Below, in pieces: positions 47,746 through 57,510 of a stretch of DNA of 64,000 bases. The notes under the pieces were generated by a model. The model was not told the DNA's origin and did not search any database. It was given only the letters and a program-made list of their open reading frames with translations. The stretch spans positions 2,170,001-2,234,000 of the forward strand of contig NZ_CP065534.1 in the NCBI RefSeq assembly GCF_015999465.1, written 5' to 3'. The DNA comes from Lonsdalea populi. Its GTDB lineage: Bacteria; Pseudomonadota; Gammaproteobacteria; Enterobacterales; Enterobacteriaceae. Made by a program: the position numbers and the translations under genes. The first letter of the stretch is position 1, and every line of letters starts with the position of its first letter.

Positions 47746-48618
47746 TTATTGACTTCTTTGCCGCATCACCGAAGGTGTGACGCCATACGCGGCCCGAAAG
47801 CGCTGGCTGAAGTGGCTGGAGGAACTGAACCCGCACGCCAGCGCGATATCCGTCATCGGCAGCGCGCTATTGCGAACGAGATGGCGAGCACGAGCCAGGC
47901 GAGCCTGCATCACAAACTGATGCGGCGCCATCCCCTCGCTGTGACGAAACATGCGCGCAAAGTGAAATCCGCTCAGCCCGGCCTCGGCGGCCAGGTCAGC
48001 CAGCGTCAGAGGCTCCGCCAGCCGCGCGTCGATTAGCGCCCGAATACGCTGCCGAACCGTCGGCGTCAGTCCGCCGCGCACCCTCGGCATCGCCCACTGT
48101 AACTGGGTATAGCGCCGCAGCACGTGAGTCATTAATAGCGTCGAGGCGGTCGTCAGCGTGAGTCTATCGGCTGCGTCTTGCCAGCTGTGTTGCAGCAGGA
48201 AGTGTCTGTACAGGCTGGCGATCAGCGGATCGTCGCCGAATACCCGCTCTTCCAGCATCAGGCTCGCCGGGCTGCGATCCCAGATCTGTTCGGCCAGCTC
48301 GCGCAGGTGGTCGTCGGTGTAGTACAGGTGAACAAACTGCAGATCGCTGCGGATATCCCAAGTGGAAATGCTGTGTTTCGGCAACAGACAAAAGCGATCC
48401 GGCCCGCCGCCGTTGAACCAGCCGTCCGGCCGCTTATGGTAGGAATCATAGCCCCCGGCGATATACAGGCTCAAGGTGTGATGATTGGTATTCTCGAGCG
48501 TGACGCGGTCGTGGCTGTTCTGCCACGACGCCAGACTGACGCCGTTATTGAGGTCCACCGAATCCCGCAAACGCGTTTTATAGTGCTGTAAAACGACCAG
48601 TGCCTCATAGCTCGCCAT
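47746..48618 (-). CDS. AraC-family transcriptional regulator
   Basis: A 290-residue AraC-type regulator. The N-terminal ligand domain (about residues 1-180) has no recognised ligand. The C-terminal two helix-turn-helix domain carries LTLADLAAEAGLSGFHFARM and DIALACGFSSSSHFSQRFRA. The frame opens to 48732. ATG 48618 is preferred because GAGGG lies 4 nt upstream. It is divergent from the EamA transporter gene across 112 bp, and probably controls it. Confidence 0.88.
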   Translation of the reverse strand: MASYEALVVLQHYKTRLRDSVDLNNGVSLASWQNSHDRVTLENTNHHTLSLYIAGGYDSYHKRPDGWFNGGGPDRFCLLPKHSISTWDIRSDLQFVHLYYTDDHLRELAEQIWDRSPASLMLEERVFGDDPLIASLYRHFLLQHSWQDAADRLTLTTASTLLMTHVLRRYTQLQWAMPRVRGGLTPTVRQRIRALIDARLAEPLTLADLAAEAGLSGFHFARMFRHSEGMAPHQFVMQARLARARHLVRNSALPMTDIALACGFSSSSHFSQRFRAAYGVTPSVMRQRSQ

Positions 48619-48730
48619 AATGCCCTCTGTGAAAAAACCGCAATTTGATGGTAAGCGGCGCAAATTCGTGACAGCACGCCCGCTCGTCTTGCCGGAGACT
48701 AATGGTATCCGCCGTGACAGAGAATCCAGC

Positions 48731-49633
48731 ATGAATATCTTGCTTTATTTACTCGTCGTCCTGATTTGGGGCACCACCTGGCTGGCGATCAGCCTACAGC
48801 ATGGCAGCGTAGCGCCGGAAGTGTCGGTCTTTTGGCGTTTCGCCATCGCGTCCGCACTGCTGCTGTCGTTCCTAAAGCTGACCGGTCGCCTGCGCCCCCT
48901 GCCGTGGCGCGGACACCTGCTGTGTATGGTGCAGGGCATCACCGTCTTCGGCATCAACATGATCTGTTTTTATCACGCCATTGTCTGGATTTCGAGCGGT
49001 CTCGAATCGGTGATTTTCTCGATGGCGGTCTTGTTCAACGCGTTTAACGCCCGGCTAATGCTCGGCCAACGGCTTACACGCCATGTGTGGCTAGCCACGC
49101 CGCTGGGATTGGCGGGCATCGGCCTGCTGTTCTGGCACGATCTGACGCAGATCGACGCAGGCTCGCAGTTACTGCTGGGGGCCGGATTATGCCTGCTGGC
49201 GACCTACTGCTTTTCGCTGGGGAACATCATCAGTATCCAGCATCAACGGCAGGGTCGCGACATTATGGCGACCAACGGTTGGGGCATGTGCTACGGCGCG
49301 TTGGCCGTGGGGATGGTCGGTTGGATGATGGGCTATGACTTTACGCCCGAATTCACGGTGCGCTATCTGGGATCGCTGGGCTATCTGGCCGTTGTGGGAT
49401 CCGTCGTCGGCTTCGGGGCCTATTTCCTGCTGGTGGGGCGTATCGGGGCGAGTCAGGCGGCTTATGCCACGCTGTTGTTCCCATTGGTGGCGCTCTCGCT
49501 CTCAACGGTTTTCGAAGGCTATCAGTGGCGGGCGAATGCGGTGATGGGTCTGGTGTTGATTCTGGCGGGCAATGCCGTGATGTTTTATCGTCCACGCCGT
49601 AAAACGGCGCTGATGTCCCGCCCGGCGCACTAA
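48731..49633 (+). CDS. EamA/DMT-family transporter
   Basis: A 300-residue membrane protein with ten hydrophobic helices and two EamA repeats (GTTWLAISLQHGSVAPEVSV; VVGSVVGFGAYFLLVGRIGA). This family exports or exchanges amino acids, nucleosides or drugs. The frame opens from 48620, inside the regulator's start; ATG 48731 is the first good helix boundary (MNILLYLLVVLIWGTTW). It is divergent from an AraC-family gene, suggesting inducible export. Confidence 0.88.
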   Translation: MNILLYLLVVLIWGTTWLAISLQHGSVAPEVSVFWRFAIASALLLSFLKLTGRLRPLPWRGHLLCMVQGITVFGINMICFYHAIVWISSGLESVIFSMAVLFNAFNARLMLGQRLTRHVWLATPLGLAGIGLLFWHDLTQIDAGSQLLLGAGLCLLATYCFSLGNIISIQHQRQGRDIMATNGWGMCYGALAVGMVGWMMGYDFTPEFTVRYLGSLGYLAVVGSVVGFGAYFLLVGRIGASQAAYATLLFPLVALSLSTVFEGYQWRANAVMGLVLILAGNAVMFYRPRRKTALMSRPAH

Positions 49634-49681
49634 ACTGACGCCCGGAGGAGCAGGCGGCCCTTAGGCCGCCTGTCACACAAA

Positions 49682-51040
49682 CTAGGCTTTGGACGCCGGT
49701 TTATGGCTCGGACGAGCGCGTCGGGCCTGGCCGTCACGCGCGCCGCCGGAACGAGGCGCGCCCTGGCGAGCCGGACGCCCCCCTTCACCCGCGCTGCCGC
49801 GCTGATGACCCTGACGAGCGCCGCCGCCGCCACGTGGAGCCGACGATGAACGACCGCCGCGGCCAGCCTGACGACCATTCTGAATTGGATCGGCTTTGAT
49901 AGTCGGGTCCGGCTCGTAGCCCGGAACAGCCATCCGCGGGATCTCACGCTTCAGCAGGCGTTCGATATCACGCAGCAGTTTGTGTTCATCCACGCAGACC
50001 AGCGACAACGCTTCACCGGTAGAGGCGGCACGACCGGTACGGCCGATACGGTGGACGTAATCTTCCGGCACGTTCGGCAGCTCGTAGTTCACGACGTGCG
50101 GCAGATGGTCGATATCCAGACCACGCGCCGCGATATCGGTCGCCACCAGCACACGAATGGAGCCGTCTTTGAAGTTTGCCAGCGCCCGGGTACGTGCGCC
50201 CTGGCTCTTATTGCCGTGGATCGCCGCGGAGGTGATGCCGTCTTTTTCCAGCTGTTCAGCCAGATGGTTGGCGCCATGTTTGGTACGGGTGAAGACCAGC
50301 ACCTGACGCCATTCGTTTTGACCAATCAGCTGAGACAGCAGTTCGCGTTTGCGTTTTTTGTCGACCATGTGCACATGCTGCGTCACCAGTTCTGACGGCG
50401 TGTTGCGGCGCACCACTTCCACAGAGGCCGGATTGTTCAGCAGAGAGTTGGCCAACCCTTTGATGTCATCAGAGAAGGTGGCGGAAAACATCAGGTTCTG
50501 ACGGCGGGTCGGCAATTTCGACAGCACGCGGCGGATGTCGTGGATAAAGCCCATGTCCAGCATACGGTCGGCTTCGTCCAGCACCAGAATTTCCACCTGA
50601 GACAGGTCCACCGCGTTCTGATGTTCCAAATCCAGCAAACGGCCCGGGGTGGCCACCAGAATATCCACGCCGCCGCGCAGCTTCATCATTTGCGGGTTGA
50701 TACTGACGCCGCCGAACACGACCAGCGAACGCAGGCTCAGGTACTTGCTGTAAGACTGGACGTTTTCGCCAATCTGCGCCGCCAGTTCACGGGTCGGCGT
50801 CAGGATCAACGCACGTACCGGACGACGCCCTTTGGACGCGGGCTTCGTGCTGAGCATTTGCAGCATCGGCAGCGTAAAGCCCGCCGTTTTGCCCGTGCCG
50901 GTCTGAGCGCTGGCCATCAGGTCGCGGCCGGCCAATACCAGCGGGATCGCCTGACGCTGTACCGGCGTCGGCTCACGATAACCCTGCTCTTCCACGGCAC
51001 GTAAAATATCGGCGCTCAGGCCGAGAGATTCAAAAGACAT
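49682..51040 (-). CDS. rhlE: ATP-dependent RNA helicase RhlE
   Basis: A 452-residue DEAD-box helicase. Walker A is AQTGTGKT (45-52), the DEAD box is [17 protein letters not shown] is [10 protein letters not shown] and motif VI is [11 protein letters not shown] Gly/Arg-rich C-terminal tail ([20 protein letters not shown]) replaces the usual basic extension. It is involved in ribosome assembly and RNA turnover. ATG 51040 ([20 protein letters not shown]) matches the family; the frame extends to 51106. Confidence 0.95.
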   Translation of the reverse strand: MSFESLGLSADILRAVEEQGYREPTPVQRQAIPLVLAGRDLMASAQTGTGKTAGFTLPMLQMLSTKPASKGRRPVRALILTPTRELAAQIGENVQSYSKYLSLRSLVVFGGVSINPQMMKLRGGVDILVATPGRLLDLEHQNAVDLSQVEILVLDEADRMLDMGFIHDIRRVLSKLPTRRQNLMFSATFSDDIKGLANSLLNNPASVEVVRRNTPSELVTQHVHMVDKKRKRELLSQLIGQNEWRQVLVFTRTKHGANHLAEQLEKDGITSAAIHGNKSQGARTRALANFKDGSIRVLVATDIAARGLDIDHLPHVVNYELPNVPEDYVHRIGRTGRAASTGEALSLVCVDEHKLLRDIERLLKREIPRMAVPGYEPDPTIKADPIQNGRQAGRGGRSSSAPRGGGGARQGHQRGSAGEGGRPARQGAPRSGGARDGQARRARPSHKPASKA

Positions 51041-51527
51041 ATAGAGAACAACTCCAGATCGACCCTGACCGGACATACGCCGGCGTAGTTTCCAGGGCGA
51101 TAACAAGATGGGTATCGGCGCGACGTTCGGTAAACGTTCGCAATGCGCTAACCCAGATGAATGGGCACAAACTACGGTGCATAACTGCCGATGATTGTAT
51201 CAGGAAATGATGACTATCAGGGATTTTTCTACCTGCATCACACTTTAGGGCGCGAAACGCGCCGCACACCCTTTTTTTCTTCGATTAACGGAATTTTCCG
51301 TCTGGGGTCTCAGCACCATTTCTCCTTTTTGCCGCCGCGAGACCTCCCCGTATAGAGCTTCGGGGCCGCCGCCCTCTGATACCCGGCGAGACGCAGGCGG
51401 CCGTCCTGCCCTGCTGAATTTAGGTTGGATCTGGGCATATCGTCTATGCCACAGTCTACACTTTGTCACGGGCATATAGCCGCCTCTGGCGGCGGTATGC
51501 CTTCCCGCTCTACCAGGAGAACAATGG
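51041..51527. other. Intergenic region between rhlE and clsB
   Basis: About 490 bp, no supported gene. It holds both divergent promoters. The right end has a hairpin (listed separately) before clsB. E. coli carries ybhP upstream of clsB; it is absent here. Confidence 0.45.
51471..51501 (+). repeat. Two-part hairpin in the clsB leader
   Basis: GGCATA (51471-51476) pairs with TATGCC (51496-51501), and inner GCCGCC (51479-51484) pairs with GGCGGC (51488-51493), loop TCT. It ends 26 bp before the clsB ATG. It is a candidate leader structure. Confidence 0.5.
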
Positions 51528-52769
51528 ATGAAAGCGACATGGCGTGATGACAATCAGTTCGAGCTGCTGATCAACGGCGACGCCTTCTACCCCAGCGTTT
51601 TTTCCGCCATTCGCCAGGCCCGGCGCCACGTAATTTTGGAAACCTTTATCTGGTTCGAGGATAAGATCGGCACCGAACTGCGCGACGTGCTGGCCGAAGC
51701 TGCGCAGCGCGGCGTCAGCGTGGACGTGCTGGCGGATGGTTTCGGCTCGCACGATCTGTCCACAGGCTTTCTGGGGCCGATGATGGAAGCAGGCGTCCGC
51801 GTTCGCTTCTACGACCCGCGTCCGCGACTGCTCGGCATGCGCACCAACCTGTTCCGCCGGCTGCACCGCAAAATTGTCGTGGTCGACGGCGAGGCCGCCT
51901 GGGTCGGCGGCATCAACTACGCCGAGGACCATATGAGCGATGCCGGTCCGGACGCCAAACAGGACTATGCCGTCAAGGTGCGCGGACCGGTGGTACAAGA
52001 CATTTACCGCTATGTCTTAGACGTATTAGCGCATGAAGAGCCGCCGAAACGCTGGTGGCGAGACCGTTTTCGCCGTCCGGTTCGCAACCGCCATCCGGGC
52101 GATGCGCAGGCGCTATTCGTTTATCGCGACAATGCCTCTCACCGCGATGACATCGAAAAGCACTATATTTATATGCTTCGTCGGGCCAAGCGTGAGGTCG
52201 TTATCGCCAACGCCTACTTTTTCCCGGGCTATCGGCTGCTACGTTCGATGCGTAAGGCCGCTCGCCGCGGCGTTCGCGTATGCCTCATCGTGCAGGGACA
52301 GCCGGACATGCCTATCGTACTGGTCGGCGCCCGCATGCTTTACCACCACCTGCTGCGCGCGGGCGTGGAGATCTACGAGTATCGCCGCCGCCCGCTTCAC
52401 GGCAAAATCGCGTTGCAGGACGATAAATGGACCACCGTGGGCTCCAGCAATCTGGATCCGCTGAGTCTGGCGCTGAATCTGGAGGCCAATCTGGTCATTC
52501 ATGACCGCGACTTTAATCAGCAGTTGCGCCAACATCTGCACCAGCTGATGACGGAGGATTCCTTGCGTGTGGAGCCTGAACATTTGCCCAAACAATCCTA
52601 CTGGCGGATGATACAGAACGTTCTGGTGTTCCACTTTTTACGCCATTTCCCCGCCTGGGTAGGGTGGCTACCGGCGCATACGCAGCGGCTCAAGCTGCTT
52701 AGCTCAGAATCGTCGCCCGACGCGACCACAAAGGAATTAACGACACAACAGGAGATCACGCGTCCATGA
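51528..52769 (+). CDS. clsB: Cardiolipin synthase B (ClsB)
   Basis: A 413-residue phospholipase D-superfamily enzyme that forms cardiolipin or phosphatidylglycerol at the inner membrane. Two HKD motifs are present: LHRKIVVVDGEAAWVGG and LHGKIALQDDKWTTVGS, each with H-x-K-x4-D. The start at 51528 follows AGGAG. The stop overlaps ybhN by four bases (52766-52769). E. coli ClsB also sits upstream of ybhN. Confidence 0.94.
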   Translation: MKATWRDDNQFELLINGDAFYPSVFSAIRQARRHVILETFIWFEDKIGTELRDVLAEAAQRGVSVDVLADGFGSHDLSTGFLGPMMEAGVRVRFYDPRPRLLGMRTNLFRRLHRKIVVVDGEAAWVGGINYAEDHMSDAGPDAKQDYAVKVRGPVVQDIYRYVLDVLAHEEPPKRWWRDRFRRPVRNRHPGDAQALFVYRDNASHRDDIEKHYIYMLRRAKREVVIANAYFFPGYRLLRSMRKAARRGVRVCLIVQGQPDMPIVLVGARMLYHHLLRAGVEIYEYRRRPLHGKIALQDDKWTTVGSSNLDPLSLALNLEANLVIHDRDFNQQLRQHLHQLMTEDSLRVEPEHLPKQSYWRMIQNVLVFHFLRHFPAWVGWLPAHTQRLKLLSSESSPDATTKELTTQQEITRP

Positions 52770-53749
52770 ATGTTCGTAGCCGCAAGAAGAAATCGCTGCT
52801 CAAAAAGAGTGTCGCCACGCTATTTCTCACGGCGGTGGTGGCCCTGCTGACCATTTTTGCCCAGAAGGTGGATTGGACCGAGGTGCTACAGGCGATTCGC
52901 GGCTATAACCGTCAGGTGGTCTATCTCATCGCCGGTCTGGTGGCAGGCAGCTATCTATTGTACGGCGTTTACGACCTGCTCGGCCGCGCCTACTGCCGCC
53001 ACCCGCTGCCTCGCTTACAGGTTCTGCTGGTGTCGATGATCTGCTATGCGTTTAACTTCACGCTCGGAGCATGGGTGGGCGGCGTCGGGATGCGCTTTCG
53101 GCTCTATTCCCGGCTGGGGCTGAAAAGCAGCACTATTACGAAAATGTTCTCCCTCAGCATCGCCACCAACTGGCTGGGGTATATCCTGCTCGCCGGCGGT
53201 GTATTCGCCTTTGGCCCGTTGCACATGCCGGGGAACTGGGTGATCGGCGACGTCGCCCTGCGTCTGATCGGCTATACGCTGCTGCTGGTTATCGTCGGCT
53301 ATCTATGGCTGTGCGCCTTTTCTCACCGTCGTCGTTTGTCGCTGCGGGGCATGAAGCTCTCGCTGCCGTCGCTGACAATGGCCTTTCTGCAACTGCTGGC
53401 GTCGTCGCTAAACTGGCTGATGATGGGGGCGATTATTTGGCTGCTGCTTGGTCAGAGGGTTGATTTTATTGTGGTTTTCGGCGTTCTGCTGATCGCCAGC
53501 ATCGCCTGTCTGGTCGCCAACGTGCCTGCGGGGATCGGCGTGCTGGAGGCGGTTTTCATGGCGCTGCTGGCCGGCAGGCCGTTCACTCACGGGGAGATCA
53601 TCGCCGCATTGCTGGCCTATCGGGCGATGTACTACATCGCTCCGCTGATCGTCGCGCTCGGCCCTTACCTGTGGCTGGAAGGCCGCGCCAGAAAACTGCG
53701 GATAAAGAACCTACAGGCGCTGGCGAAGATGCCGGAAGAACCGCGCTAA
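52766..53749 (+). CDS. ybhN: YbhN-family inner-membrane protein
   Basis: A 327-residue integral membrane protein with about eight helices, of the flippase-like (UPF0104/AglD2-related) family. The conserved segment NVPAGIGVLEAVFMALL is present. Homologues in other bacteria include lysyl-phosphatidylglycerol flippase domains, so a role in phospholipid movement is plausible next to clsB. It is translationally coupled to clsB by an ATGA-type overlap. Confidence 0.88.
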   Translation: MNVRSRKKKSLLKKSVATLFLTAVVALLTIFAQKVDWTEVLQAIRGYNRQVVYLIAGLVAGSYLLYGVYDLLGRAYCRHPLPRLQVLLVSMICYAFNFTLGAWVGGVGMRFRLYSRLGLKSSTITKMFSLSIATNWLGYILLAGGVFAFGPLHMPGNWVIGDVALRLIGYTLLLVIVGYLWLCAFSHRRRLSLRGMKLSLPSLTMAFLQLLASSLNWLMMGAIIWLLLGQRVDFIVVFGVLLIASIACLVANVPAGIGVLEAVFMALLAGRPFTHGEIIAALLAYRAMYYIAPLIVALGPYLWLEGRARKLRIKNLQALAKMPEEPR

Positions 53750-53777
53750 GCGGTATCGCCACCTCGTGCTTCAGCAC

Positions 53778-53809
53778 AAAAAAACAGGGAGCCTAAGCTC
53801 CCTGTTTTT
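53778..53809. terminator. Bidirectional terminator between ybhN and ybhL
   Basis: AAAACAGGGAGC (53781-53792) and GCTCCCTGTTTT (53797-53808) form a 12-bp stem with a 4-nt loop and T residues on both strands. It serves both convergent genes. Confidence 0.92.
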
Positions 53810-53831
53810 GTTTCATTCGCCCTGCCGTGCG

Positions 53832-54542
53832 TTAGCGGCGGTTGCCCAGCAGACGCAGCATCATCAGGAACAGGTTAATGAAGTCCAGATACAGCGTCAG
53901 CGCGCCGACGATGGCGTATTTACGGAAGCCGTCTTTATCATCGGAGGAAAGCTGCTCGCCGATATTTTTCAGCTTCTGCGTGTCGTAGGCGGTCAGCCCA
54001 ACGAACACCACCACGCCGATGTAAGTAACGGCGCGCGTGAGCGCATCGCTTTTCAGCCAGAAGTTGACCAGCGTCGCCAACAGGATGCCGATTAGCCCCA
54101 TGAACAGGATGCTGCCCAGCCCGCTCAGGTCACGTTTAGTCACATAGCCGTAGAGGCTCATCGCACCGAACATCCCGGCGCTGATCGTGAAAGTACTGGC
54201 GATGGATCCGCCGCTGTAGACGATGAAAATGCTGGACAGCGTCAATCCGGTCAGCGCCGAATAGAGCATGAACAGACCGGTCGCCACCGTTCCGCTCAGA
54301 CGGTTCACCATACCGGAAATCACGAAGACCAGGCCCAGCTGCGCGATAATCAGCCCGAAAAAGGTAATCTGACTGGAGAAAATCAGATTTAGCACGGCGG
54401 GCGTATTCGCCGCATACCAGGCGACAAATTCCGTCAGCAGCAGGCCGCAGGTCATCCAGCCATACACCTGCGCCATATAGGTCTGCATACCGGTGCCGGC
54501 ATGCTGAACAATCGAGTCATTGGAACGTGGATATCGATCCAT
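53832..54542 (-). CDS. ybhL: Bax inhibitor-1 (TMBIM) family protein YbhL
   Basis: A 236-residue seven-helix membrane protein of the BI-1/YccA family. The C-terminal signature DGFRKYAIVGALTLYLDFIN, with conserved Asp near the last helix, is intact. The family includes pH-sensitive calcium leak channels; the role in enterobacteria is unproven. The start follows AAGGAAGCATC. Confidence 0.92.
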   Translation of the reverse strand: MDRYPRSNDSIVQHAGTGMQTYMAQVYGWMTCGLLLTEFVAWYAANTPAVLNLIFSSQITFFGLIIAQLGLVFVISGMVNRLSGTVATGLFMLYSALTGLTLSSIFIVYSGGSIASTFTISAGMFGAMSLYGYVTKRDLSGLGSILFMGLIGILLATLVNFWLKSDALTRAVTYIGVVVFVGLTAYDTQKLKNIGEQLSSDDKDGFRKYAIVGALTLYLDFINLFLMMLRLLGNRR

Positions 54543-54658
54543 GATGCTTCCTTTGTGTTGAGTAAGCGAACCCGGGCAAACAATTGCCCTCCGAGCTAAA
54601 GTCTACCACAAAATCGCCGGGCCACCGCCCGGCCACACACGCGGCCAGAGAGGACTTT

Positions 54659-55117
54659 TCACCGCGCCCAGCGGTTGGCGGCGTGGCGGTCACTCTCCCG
54701 CGAGGCCACCCACCTATCGCCCTCATCCGTCGACTCGCGCTTCCAGAACGGCGCACGGGTTTTCAGCAGGTCCATGATGAACTCACCGGCTTCAAACGCC
54801 GCGCCCCGGTGCGCGCCGGTCACGCCGACGAACACGATTTCATCGCCGGGATAAAGCGCGCCGATGCGATGAACGACGCTGACGCGCTGTAGCGGCCAGC
54901 GTTCACGCGCTTCCGCGACAATTTCCGCCAACGCTTTTTCGGTCATGCCGGGATAGTGCTCCAGCGTCAGAGCCTGCACGTTCTCCCCAAGATTATGATT
55001 ACGCACCTTGCCGGTGAAGGTAACGACCGCACCGTCCTCATCGCAGGCGGCCAGCCAGGCATACTCTTCACCCACGCTGAATGCGTCTTCCCCGACCCGA
55101 ATGCGGGTGGCTTTCAT
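54659..55117 (-). CDS. moaE: Molybdopterin synthase catalytic subunit MoaE
   Basis: A 152-residue large subunit of molybdopterin synthase. With the MoaD thiocarboxylate it converts precursor Z (cPMP) to molybdopterin. The family segments are TFTGKVRNHNLGENVQALTL and LKTRAPFWKRE, the latter carrying the active-site Lys. ATG 55117 follows a GGGAGG site, 2 nt after the moaD stop. Last gene of moaABCDE. Confidence 0.95.
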   Translation of the reverse strand: MKATRIRVGEDAFSVGEEYAWLAACDEDGAVVTFTGKVRNHNLGENVQALTLEHYPGMTEKALAEIVAEARERWPLQRVSVVHRIGALYPGDEIVFVGVTGAHRGAAFEAGEFIMDLLKTRAPFWKRESTDEGDRWVASRESDRHAANRWAR

Positions 55118-55119
55118 GC

Positions 55120-55365
55120 TCAACCTCCCGTCACCGGCGGAAAAAAGGCGACTTCGTCGCCGTCGTGCAGCGGATGACCCATCGCCACCAGCGTCTGGTT
55201 AACCGCCGCCAGCAACTTGCCGTCTTCCAGCGCCAGCGCCCAGCGGTCGCCGCGCTCACACAGCGCCTGCCGCAGCGCGGAAACCGTCGGGAAAGTGGCT
55301 GGCAGCATCTCGCGATCCGTGCCAATCAGCTCCCGTACCTGAGCGAAAAATAGCACGGTGATCAT
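55120..55365 (-). CDS. moaD: Molybdopterin synthase sulfur carrier MoaD
   Basis: An 81-residue ubiquitin-like sulfur carrier. Its C-terminal Gly-Gly (FFPPVTGG) is adenylated and thiocarboxylated by MoeB and then donates sulfur to MoaE. It overlaps moaC by 4 bp and ends 2 bp before moaE. Confidence 0.96.
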   Translation of the reverse strand: MITVLFFAQVRELIGTDREMLPATFPTVSALRQALCERGDRWALALEDGKLLAAVNQTLVAMGHPLHDGDEVAFFPPVTGG

Positions 55366-55844
55366 ACGTCCTCCGCCCGGAAATCGCCGGACTTGCCGCC
55401 GCTTTTCGCCAGCAGCCGCACGGGGCCGATAGTCATGTCTTTCTGCACCGCCTTACACATATCGTAAATCGTGAGCGCCGCCACGGAAGCGGCCGTCAGC
55501 GCTTCCATCTCCACGCCGGTCTTGCCGGTGAGACGGCAGAGCGATTCGATACGCACCCGGTTGTGCGCCGGCTGCGCTTGCAGCTCTACCGCCACTTTAG
55601 TCAGCAACAAAGGATGACAGAGCGGGATCAGGTCCCAGGTCCGTTTCGCCGCCTGAATACCGGCGATGCGCGCCGTGGCGAACACGTCGCCCTTGTGATG
55701 GCGGCCTTCGATAATCATGGACAGCGTTTCAGGAGCCATGGCGACGAATGCTTCGGCGCGGGCTTCGCGCACCGTCTCAGCCTTGGCGGAAACATCCACC
55801 ATCGCCGCTTCCCCGGCGGCATTAATATGCGTCAATGGAGTCAT
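55362..55844 (-). CDS. moaC: Cyclic pyranopterin monophosphate synthase MoaC
   Basis: A 160-residue enzyme that, after MoaA, forms cyclic pyranopterin monophosphate from 3',8-cH2GTP. The catalytic segments are [33 protein letters not shown] and [10 protein letters not shown]. Length and motifs are complete. The start is 8 bp after the moaB stop and the end overlaps moaD. Confidence 0.96.
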   Translation of the reverse strand: MTPLTHINAAGEAAMVDVSAKAETVREARAEAFVAMAPETLSMIIEGRHHKGDVFATARIAGIQAAKRTWDLIPLCHPLLLTKVAVELQAQPAHNRVRIESLCRLTGKTGVEMEALTAASVAALTIYDMCKAVQKDMTIGPVRLLAKSGGKSGDFRAEDV

Positions 55845-55852
55845 GGTTTTGG

Positions 55853-56365
55853 TTATTTTTTCAGATGTGGATGGACATTGCAGGGCTTCTGGCGCGCGTC
55901 CAACTGCTCTTGCAGGACGCGCTCCCAGGCGGTGCGGCAGGCACGGGTCGATCCGGGCATCGCAAAGATCACGGTGCCGTTGGCCAACCCCGCCAGCGCA
56001 CGCGACTGCACCGTCGCGGTGCCGATATCTTCATACGACACCATGCGGAACAGCTCGCCGAACCCGACCATTTCACGGTCGAACAGAACGCCAATGGCCT
56101 CCGGCACGTTATCGCCGTCGGTAAACCCGGTGCCGCCGTTAATCAGCACCACCTGCACGTTCTCGCTGGCGATCCAGTCGGAGATCCGGGCGCGGATCTG
56201 GTACAGGTTTTCCAGCACGATGGCGCTGGCGACGATCTGATGTCCCGCTTCCCGCGCGGCTTCGCGCAAGTAGTCGCCGGAGGTGTCGTCGGCTTCGGTG
56301 CGACGCGAGGACACGGTCATCACCGCGATACGCAACGGGATAAATGTTTCACTGGGCTTACTCAT
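55853..56365 (-). CDS. moaB: Molybdenum cofactor protein MoaB
   Basis: A 170-residue protein of the MogA/MoaB fold, whose members bind or adenylate molybdopterin. The conserved [18 protein letters not shown] loop is present. In E. coli MoaB is dispensable and MogA does the adenylation; here its own role is also unsettled. It is 32 bp from moaA and 8 bp from moaC. Confidence 0.94.
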   Translation of the reverse strand: MSKPSETFIPLRIAVMTVSSRRTEADDTSGDYLREAAREAGHQIVASAIVLENLYQIRARISDWIASENVQVVLINGGTGFTDGDNVPEAIGVLFDREMVGFGELFRMVSYEDIGTATVQSRALAGLANGTVIFAMPGSTRACRTAWERVLQEQLDARQKPCNVHPHLKK

Positions 56366-56397
56366 ACTTTCTCCTTACTGCTTCGTTTAACTCGGCC

Positions 56398-57387
56398 TCA
56401 CCCGCCGATAAAGGACAAATTGGGCGTGATGCCGCTGTCGCCTTCGTGCAGCAAATGCGTCTCTTTTTTCAGCTTCAGGCCGCCCGCGATGCGCTCTTGC
56501 AGCGCCGCTAACTGGCCGTCGTCCGCCAACAAATCCCGCAGCGGGATCCCTTGCTCCCCGAACAGGCACAAATGCAGGTTGCCTACCGCCGACACACGCA
56601 GCCGGTTACAGCTCTGACAGAAGTTTTTTTCGTAAGGCATGATCAGTCCCACTTCCCCCTGATAGTCAGGGTGAGCGAACGTTTGGGCGGGCCCGTCGCT
56701 GCGCTGACGCGCCTGCGCCCGCCAGCCTTGCTGCAAGAGACGTTCGCGGATTGTCTGGCCGGAGACGTGATGACGGCGAAACAGTTCGCGCCCTTCGCCA
56801 GTTTCCATCAACTCGATGAAACGCAGCTGTATCGGGCGCGGTTTGATCCAGTGAAGAAAAGCGTTGAGGCTGCCGTCATTGACGTCCCGCATCAGCACCG
56901 TGTTGATTTTAACTTTAGGGAAGCCTGCGGAAAACGCCGCGTCGATGCCCGCCATCACTTCGCGAAATTTGTCCTGTCCGGTAATCGCGTGGAATTGCCG
57001 AGCGTCGAGGCTGTCTACGCTGACGTTGATGTGGGTCAGACCGGCTGCGCGCCAACGCCCCGCCTCACGTGCGAGCCGGTAGCCGTTGGTGGTCACGGCC
57101 AGCGTTCGAATGGACGGGTTTTCCCGCACCGCCGCAATGATGTCGACAAAATCACGGCGCAGCGAAGGTTCGCCACCCGTCAGCCGCACCTTTTCCGTCC
57201 CCATGGCGGCGAACGCCCGGCTGACGCGGCGGATTTCATCCAGCGACAGAAAGCGACGCGGCATCGCGCCCCGGGGACGGTAGCCATCGGGCAGGCAGTA
57301 GGTACAACGAAAATTGCAGACGTCCGTAATCGACAGGCGCAGGTAGTAGAACTTGCGCGCGAACGCGTCGGTCAGTTGATTCACCAT
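56398..57387 (-). CDS. moaA: GTP 3',8-cyclase MoaA (radical SAM)
   Basis: A 329-residue radical SAM enzyme, identical in length to E. coli MoaA. The N-terminal cluster motif is CxxxCxxC at Cys24, Cys28 and Cys31. A second cluster is formed by three Cys in [20 protein letters not shown]. The C-terminal Gly-Gly (SFIGG) is present. It converts GTP to 3',8-cH2GTP. ATG 57387 fits the family. It is the first gene of the operon, directly behind the riboswitch. Confidence 0.96.
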   Translation of the reverse strand: MVNQLTDAFARKFYYLRLSITDVCNFRCTYCLPDGYRPRGAMPRRFLSLDEIRRVSRAFAAMGTEKVRLTGGEPSLRRDFVDIIAAVRENPSIRTLAVTTNGYRLAREAGRWRAAGLTHINVSVDSLDARQFHAITGQDKFREVMAGIDAAFSAGFPKVKINTVLMRDVNDGSLNAFLHWIKPRPIQLRFIELMETGEGRELFRRHHVSGQTIRERLLQQGWRAQARQRSDGPAQTFAHPDYQGEVGLIMPYEKNFCQSCNRLRVSAVGNLHLCLFGEQGIPLRDLLADDGQLAALQERIAGGLKLKKETHLLHEGDSGITPNLSFIGG

Positions 57388-57390
57388 AAA

Positions 57391-57510
57391 CACCTTTCCA
57401 AATACGGGAGATGCGGGCATTTCTACCGCGCACCCTGGTGGCCCGACAGGCCACGGCCTGAGCACCTTATTACGCGACCGGGCATAACGTAGGCATTCAG
57501 GCTAGGAGTT
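57391..57510 (-). promoter_or_regulatory. Molybdenum cofactor (Moco) riboswitch
   Basis: The leader of moaA closely resembles the Moco RNA motif upstream of E. coli moaA. On the minus strand it begins ACTCCTAGCC and contains the paired element CAGGCCGTGGCCTGTCGGGC, TGCCCGCATCTCCCG and finally GGAAAGGTG, which overlaps the ribosome site. In E. coli this RNA lowers moaA expression when cofactor is present. Confidence 0.85.

Noticed and set aside
56551..57492. Long plus-strand frame antisense to moaA
   Set aside because: A shadow of moaA; it also crosses the riboswitch.
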